Origin: Strobilurus pachycystidiatus
Taxonomy: Eukaryota > Basidiomycota > Agaricomycetes > Agaricales > Physalacriaceae
Length of the DNA: 64,000 nucleotides
Assembly: GCA_019915135.1 (NCBI GenBank)
Contig: JAHLMK010000001.1
Coordinates: forward strand, 4,278,001-4,342,000
Direction: 5' to 3'
Shown here: positions 58,221 through 64,000 of the stretch, piece after piece
Layout of the letters: each line of letters opens with the position of its first letter
Position numbering within the stretch: the stretch's first letter is position 1
Translations under genes and position numbers: made by a program
Notes under the pieces: generated by a model
Database searches by the model: none
What the model was told of the DNA's origin: nothing
Seen by the model: only the letters and a program-made list of their open reading frames with translations

Positions 58221-59354
58221 CTAGGCGGTGGTGGGAGGAGTCCTCCGCTTGGTGTTCTTCCCGGGGCGGCTTCTTGGTGGAAGCCAAAATGGCGTGTCCC
58301 AGAGCTCCTTGACGACATAATCGGGATCATCGCCGAGGATGGCAGGAGCCTGCTTTGTCTTCCCAGACCAATAATCGAGCACCTCCTGCTGCAAAGGTGT
58401 CATCATGGCCCATGAAGGCAGTGGGCACCTCTCTGGGATCTTCTTATACGGGGGAGGCATCCCGAGACGATAGTTTGGTGCGTCAATGTACGCGAGCAGC
58501 TGTTCCCCGGTCACATCAATCTCGGGGACTGGCTCGAGCGTAAACCATTCGTCATCGGTCAGAATGTCGTCAATTTCCTGCTTAAAGTCCCTGAATGGTG
58601 CAGAAATTGCAACGCGGTTACGATCAGCCACGATGATAATGGACTTGAACAGAACACAGCCGAGGAGAGACTCGTCCTCATCGTCGGCCGCGGTCCAGGA
58701 GTCTTCGTGTTTCTCGATGACCCGGTCTTCCCTGCAAGGATGGTTATGCCTGAGCGATTCGTCCTCTTGAATGTCCTCGATGGTGACTTTCCGAATCCCG
58801 ACCATGGTTACTTGTGGTTCGGGTGCTAGCGTGGCGGCAAGCATAGTGTTCGGATACCCGACGACGGAAAGATCCTCCTCCAGTCCATTGAACGCACCGA
58901 GCATGACAGCAAATATGCAAATGCCGTGCTCGATGGACGTCCAGACTGGAAGGGCTGCGTCGCGGGAGAGGTCAAGGACGAGCAGGCCAGCGCCAAGAGC
59001 AGAAAACGCCATTGTGATTCCGACCAACAAATACATTGGAAGGAAAACGACAAAGGGCGGTTTCTGTCCGGGCGATTTGGTTTTGGTTGACTGGCTGCCA
59101 GCTGACGTGGTGATCGGTGCAGGGAAGAGGGAGCGAACGGAGGATCCAGAGAGGACGACGAAGACTATGGTGACCGCGAAGACGAGACCGAAGATAGAAA
59201 GACACGCGCAGGGCGTGAAGAAGCCGTAGACAGCCATGGGGATGGATGGCGTCGGGTCGGCGAACACCTCAAGGGTGGGAGTTATGCGCATTCCAGTCGG
59301 AGGAATGGTGTGAAGGAAGGTTAAAGCCGCTAAGGCGAGTAAAAGAGTAATCAT
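58221..59354 (-). CDS. Hypothetical membrane protein, single exon
   Basis: 377-residue uninterrupted ORF. The N-terminus MITLLLALAALTFLHTIPPT is a signal or first membrane span. Two or three more spans follow (GFFTPCACLSIFGLVFAVTI; VVFLPMYLLVGITMAFSALG; HGICIFAVMLGAFNGLEEDL). The C-terminal half is hydrophilic, with acidic patches, a YKKIPERCPLPSWAMMTP block and a basic end. No known domain recognised. Single-exon structure is unusual for this window. It is either a lineage-specific gene or a family I cannot name; the ORF length and clear hydrophobic pattern argue that it is real. Confidence 0.65.
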   Translation of the reverse strand: MITLLLALAALTFLHTIPPTGMRITPTLEVFADPTPSIPMAVYGFFTPCACLSIFGLVFAVTIVFVVLSGSSVRSLFPAPITTSAGSQSTKTKSPGQKPPFVVFLPMYLLVGITMAFSALGAGLLVLDLSRDAALPVWTSIEHGICIFAVMLGAFNGLEEDLSVVGYPNTMLAATLAPEPQVTMVGIRKVTIEDIQEDESLRHNHPCREDRVIEKHEDSWTAADDEDESLLGCVLFKSIIIVADRNRVAISAPFRDFKQEIDDILTDDEWFTLEPVPEIDVTGEQLLAYIDAPNYRLGMPPPYKKIPERCPLPSWAMMTPLQQEVLDYWSGKTKQAPAILGDDPDYVVKELWDTPFWLPPRSRPGKNTKRRTPPTTA

Positions 59355-59830
59355 CGCGTTTGAAAACGATGGGGAAACGGTCGCAGATTCTTCTTGTTGA
59401 GCACGATGGTGGGCGTTCGGTAAGAAGGAGAGCGATGGCTGATCGGGGCAAATAACGCCCAGTTATCCCTCTAGCCTCAGGGGCTAGTAGTAAGCATGTA
59501 AACAAGCGCCAATTCAACGCCACAGTCGCGATCACAGTCTCGTGACCGTTGTAAGACGATAGTCCATCCACTCAAAGTCGTTAAGACTTAAGTAGCTGCC
59601 AGATGTCAGTGCAGCGACGATGAAGGTAGACAAAACATGCCTCTATAGCGTCCAATTAAATTGGAAGAGGTCCCCTGCTTCTCGACTGTTATGTACGTGG
59701 CTAGCAGTTCCATCGGCAAGTGATTGTAGCGGAGAGAATTGGTAGACGAGATTCAGAACCTTTCCGTCGGAACACAAATTCAGGTAGTACAAGTGCGGTC
59801 CATTCGAAGGTTCATTAGCATTCACACATA
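59355..59830. other. Intergenic upstream of membrane gene
   Basis: About 480 bp; promoter of the 58.2-59.4 kb gene and 3' end of BMT2. No gene seen. Confidence 0.4.
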
Positions 59831-60860
59831 TTACGGTAGAAGGATACAGAAATTATTACGATTCCCTTGTTTGAGGACGTTTTTCTTCTTGAACGGCTCG
59901 GCCTTCGCCTGGGGCAATGGATCGACTTTGACGTAGAGCCAATACGCCATCTTGCCTGAAGGCCGCCAGCGCTCCTTGAGCTGTTCGAACCCAATGACGC
60001 GCATCAGGGCACGGAGGTGGCCAAAGTCCATGTAGCGGGAGTTGTTGACGCATGGGAGGGGCAGCTGACAAAGGTGAGAATGAGGAACCCGACAACGGCG
60101 ACGAATAGACGTACAGCGAGAAATAGCTTTCCGTTGGGTGTGAGGAAGTTGTGTGCCAGACGGAGCATTCGGCCTAGGAATTGCATGAGTATTACGCGTT
60201 ATGCGAGCGCTATATGTAGTCACCTCTGTCGTCTGCTTTGGGGACGAAGTTCACGACGAGACTGAGACTTATGAGATCCCATTTGCTGGCATTGGCTTGT
60301 TCATCCAGTGCCAGGAAGTCTTGCTCGAGGATGGATGGATGTCGCGAATGGAGGTCCATGGGCGTCGCGTCAATCCAGGAAGAACACGATGCATAATTGT
60401 CGGGAAGCAAAGCACTGCGATATCGTCAATCCACAGTCCAGTTTGAGCAAGGACATGCATACCCGACTTCCAGAAGGCTGCATTGGATTGAGAACTTCAG
60501 TACGTCGATTGTAGCATTGCAGACTCACTTGAGCTTGGGTGGACAGGCATCGTTAACTTTCAACTCTTTCAGCCATCCAATTAAGACCTTCTCGCTCCCG
60601 CCGCCTCTGTCGTTGCCCTGCCCGATGGCGGACATGCTCTGATAGCACTCGATGCCTCCCAGTGCGTCAATCTTGCTCTGAATTTCAGCCAGCGCATGGG
60701 CGTCTTTCGCAGAGCCAGCGGCGGTCAGCTTGGCCTGCTCCTTGAGGAGGACATGGAATTGCCGGATCACCGTGCGACTGGACTGGGGTTTGCTGGAGGA
60801 GGCAGTGGACGATGCGGATGCGCTAGTGACCGGGACTTTTCGCTTTCTCGCTTTGGGCAT
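59831..60860 (-). CDS. BMT2: 25S rRNA adenine-N1 methyltransferase
   Basis: Three or four exons from the ATG at 60860 (MPKARKRKVPVTSAS, a basic nucleolar-type start) to TAA 59831-59833. Blocks in order: TVIRQFHVLLKEQAKL; IECYQSMSAIGQGNDRGGGS, the family signature; WIDATPMDLHSRHPSILEQD; WDLISLSLVVNFVPKADDRG, the SAM-binding core; LPLPCVNNSRYMDFGHL, the second signature. This is Bmt2, which methylates N1 of adenine 2142 (yeast numbering) in 25S rRNA; animal relatives include SAMTOR, a SAM sensor for TORC1. The signature order and the basic N-terminus fit the rRNA enzyme. Confidence 0.88.
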
Positions 60861-60987
60861 TAGGCGAGCATATCCGACGCCTTGTTACAACATGAAGGCA
60901 GAACTCTCGCTCGGGCTGTCTCGGCCGATCGGCCCGTCAGTCCGAGTTGCCGATTCGGCAAGCACCGTGGAACTGTACAGGACCAGT

Positions 60988-60997
60988 AACCCTAACC
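60988..60997 (+). promoter_or_regulatory. Telo-box-like element, RPL23 promoter
   Basis: AACCCTAACC about 60 bp upstream of the RPL23 start codon. Telo-box/HomolE-like sites are known in ribosomal protein promoters of plants and some fungi; the role here is inferred. Confidence 0.45.
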
Positions 60998-61055
60998 TAG
61001 GCCAGCTACTTTCGCTTGACTTTTTCGAGCTCGCGCCGATACACTAACCTAAAAA

Positions 61056-61688
<633 letters not shown>

Positions 61689-62721
61689 TACGTCTGCACT
61701 AGTTTTCCTTCCTGTATACGATATGGTACGCTATGTCATGCAACATGCGCCTACCATTGCTGGGGTCCGTCCTCAGAGAACTCCTCGAGTTTGACCTACC
61801 GGAATATGCTCTGTTGTCTACATCATCCCTCCGCCTTTATCATGAGATTATGTGACCAGTCTGCATCAACCAGTCCTTCCACGATCTTCGGTCGCTCTTG
61901 AACGCGAGCCTCGAGCTTGTCATTTCTATTGTTCCATAGTACTTATTGTCGGATGGTCGAACACCATGAGCTCGGTCTGACCGCGTATTGTGTAGGCAGA
62001 TACTTTTTGTCTAAGTGTGCTCGTACCGTCCAGCCCTGCAGCTGGAGGCGAGTTGATTCGTGCGAACGTTGCCAAGAAGATAAAGCGCAGTGTGCCAATC
62101 TGAGAATGATGGGAGTCAGGCACTGTGCAGAGCTCATCAGAAAGTGCAGTCCAAAGTGTGGCACAGATAGCTCGATGGGTCTCGGGATTCAGGCCGCGGT
62201 GTAGCAAGGATACAGGCTCGAAAGCGTAGTCATTTTCCGTCAAAGACAAGCCCAAAAACGAGAACAAAAGGCGGGAGAAGATGCCTGGGCCCAGAGCCGA
62301 TGGCCGCAGCCATGACGACGATGAAAGTGGACGGACACACTGATGGGATTACTGTTTCGACCCTTGAGTAGACCATCAGTCCGGCTTCGTGTGTTGGCAA
62401 GTGTTGTTCCTTTCCTTTCCACTCCCTATTTCGTTCTAGCCTTTTCGCTTTTCTCTTCTTCTGGGCCTGTGGCTGACTGTCTTTGTTTCCCCTTGAACGA
62501 ACAGCAGTGCACTCGCGCAAGACGTAGAACGTCCTTTCATTCACCTTCCTCCAACCTTTTTCCTGGTGCATACAGCCGCCTCTGTATCTTCACTCTTTGA
62601 AAGAGTCCCCTCCTGTCATTCACATCTAACTACACACTCGGTGCGTCGTCGTCAAGCCTGCGCTGATCAAGGCGGTACTCACCCACGGGCCACTGCTAGC
62701 ACACACTTCGTCGCAATCACA
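61689..62721. other. Intergenic with possible minus-strand gene
   Basis: A minus-strand frame at about 62200-61980 reads protein-like (DYAFEPVSLLHRGLNPETHR, ICATLWTALSDELC, LRFIFLATFARINSPP), and a GTACGA...CAATAG intron could follow at about 62020-61920. No start codon or family was established, so no gene is called. The right part is the tetraspanin promoter. Confidence 0.3.
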
Positions 62722-63563
62722 ATGGTGTCCAGGAAGCTCATGGGATGCTTTGCATTCATTGATTTTTGTCTCCTCGCGGCCGGCGCCGTCTCCATCGCTC
62801 TCTCCATCATCTGGCGCGCGCCCAACATCCTCATGAACATGGTCCTGTCCTCGGCTGATCTCACCGGTGCGTGTTGTTAGGCGGCCTAGATCGACCCCCC
62901 GTTTATCACGCTCCGTAGCCGGCCTTATTCTGGGTATCGCCCTGCTTGTCACCTTCCTAGTGTCCATCGTCGCCGTCGTCCAGCGCAACCACGTCACCTT
63001 AGGCTTCGTCGTGCTGAACTATGCGCTCTTGTTAGATGGCCTCATGATCGTTGTCATCGGCACATTCGTCTGGTACTTCACCCTCCAGGAGCGTGTCAAT
63101 TTCCACAAGGTCTACTCGGAACAGTCCAGCGCCAACCGGCTCTTTATCCAGGAAAAGGTGCGTTTGCTCCCCATCGTTCTATCGATTTGCGCTAACTAAT
63201 GGTAGTTTAAATGCTGCGGTTACTTTGACGCCACGGATTTGGTCGAAATCGGTGGCACCGTCTGCAATCAAACACAGGTCGACTTTTTGAAGACGCTTGA
63301 TGCCGCGGACGACAACAACGCCGCTTTCTTTTGCGTGAAGCCGATCACGGCTTTCGCAGACATGACGCTGAACAACATCTTCACGACCGTCTATGGGTTC
63401 ATGGCCATCATCATCAGTCTTATACTAGCCTCCCTGTGCATTATCAATAAGGTCTGTCGTTGATCTTACAACCCGTTTGACCCGCTGATTGTTTCGACAG
63501 AGGAAAGAAGATGAACGCTTCAAGAAGATTGATGCGAAGCGTGGCGGAAGGGGTTTCGTTTGA
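62722..63563 (+). CDS. Tetraspanin family protein
   Basis: Four exons, 62722-62866, 62919-63157, 63206-63451 and 63501-63563, sum to 693 nt and encode 230 residues. Four membrane spans are visible: KLMGCFAFIDFCLLAAGAVS; GLILGIALLVTFLVSIVAVV; FVVLNYALLLDGLMIVVIGT; and the final VYGFMAIIISLILASLCIIN. Between spans 3 and 4 lies the large extracellular loop with the defining CCG motif (KFKCCGYFD) and further cysteines (TVCNQ, FFCVK) for disulfides. The C-terminus is short and basic. Fungal tetraspanins (Pls1, Tsp2, Tsp3 types) organise membrane domains and are needed for appressorium-type polarity in some species. The subtype is not resolved; Tsp2-like is likely in basidiomycetes. An AATAAAA signal lies at about 63781. 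Confidence 0.88.
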
Positions 63564-64000
63564 GACGGACCGACAAGAATACTCACCATCTCTCCATCTC
63601 TCGTTAGAAATCACTTTCTCTGCCCTTTTTTCGACTGCTCCGTCTTCTATCCCCCATACCCTCCTCTTCTTCAGTTTCATTGGAACACTGTACTCGGTTC
63701 ATACAGGTCCCACCTGTCATTGTGTTTGCTTCGTTGTACATACTTACTCGTCTGTTGGTCATTACTGTATAGGGAGAAAGAATAAAACACTTGAACAGCT
63801 TGCATGGGTGTTTGACGATTTGTGCCACTGATGATGATCAAGCGTGCATTGGAGGCGTACCATCAAGTATCTGGGTGACGGAAAGCAGTGAATTCATCTA
63901 TCCAGCAAAGCATTATACATCTACAAGTCTAGCGACTAACAGCGGTGATACGATGTGAAGGGGGGTGGGCTCTCATGATTTCTTGGGCCCACCCAGTTTC
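63564..64000. other. Tetraspanin 3' region to window end
   Basis: Contains the presumed polyadenylation signal; no further gene seen before the window ends. Confidence 0.4.

Noticed and set aside
57790..58330. Overlapping minus-strand ORFs of 140-165 codons
   Set aside because: Serine/phenylalanine-rich frames over a C/T-rich stretch; they overlap the end of the 58.2-kb gene and show no conserved feature.

Overview
This window is nuclear DNA of a filamentous basidiomycete, most likely a mushroom-forming agaricomycete. Evidence: many short (about 50-60 nt) spliceosomal introns, tightly packed genes, bidirectional promoters of 100-200 bp, fungal family versions (SEC26, BBC1, REV3, BUD13, VMA13, KRR1, BMT2, SNG1/DUF3533, tetraspanin), a HET-domain gene and multi-pass membrane proteins of agaricomycete type. 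No species is assigned. No rRNA, tRNA or CRISPR array was found.

Layout. 0.8-18.4 kb is ordinary housekeeping: HET protein, SEC26 (COPI beta), BBC1-like actin-patch protein, an AGTRAP-like membrane protein, REV3 (Pol zeta). 18.4-26.1 kb is an expanded REV3/TRAPPC13 intergenic region. The bidirectional promoter with the first codons of both genes occurs three times, separated by two copies of an F-box-like gene, a hypothetical membrane gene and a hAT-like MITE. 26.1-38.6 kb returns to housekeeping: TRAPPC13, an SNG1-like transporter, BUD13, VMA13 divergent from mitoribosomal mL46, a DEDDh exonuclease-like protein that has lost catalytic residues, and NUC1.

38.8-48.4 kb is a transposon cluster: a 40-bp repeat array; a 2.3-kb terminal-inverted-repeat element with a perfect 8-bp target duplication; and a hAT-like MITE interrupted by a 4.84-kb LTR retrotransposon with near-identical 1.09-kb LTRs and a perfect 5-bp target duplication. 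That retrotransposon has no visible polymerase. It carries a small zinc-knuckle (Gag-like) ORF on the minus strand and an intact, intron-containing cargo gene on the plus strand. 48.7-64 kb holds an RG-rich ORF, KRR1, a multi-pass membrane protein, a stray copy of the KRR1 5' end, an NAD(P)-dependent reductase, a large membrane protein, BMT2, RPL23 and a tetraspanin.

The most unusual structures are (a) the LTR element with an antisense cargo gene whose introns are preserved, (b) the triplicated divergent promoter, whose partial copies share an inversion and microhomology deletions, and (c) the four separate repeat insertions packed into 10 kb. Gene spans include introns. Exon joins were read by eye from GT/AG sites and frame continuity, and exon lengths were checked for divisibility by three where exons are listed.
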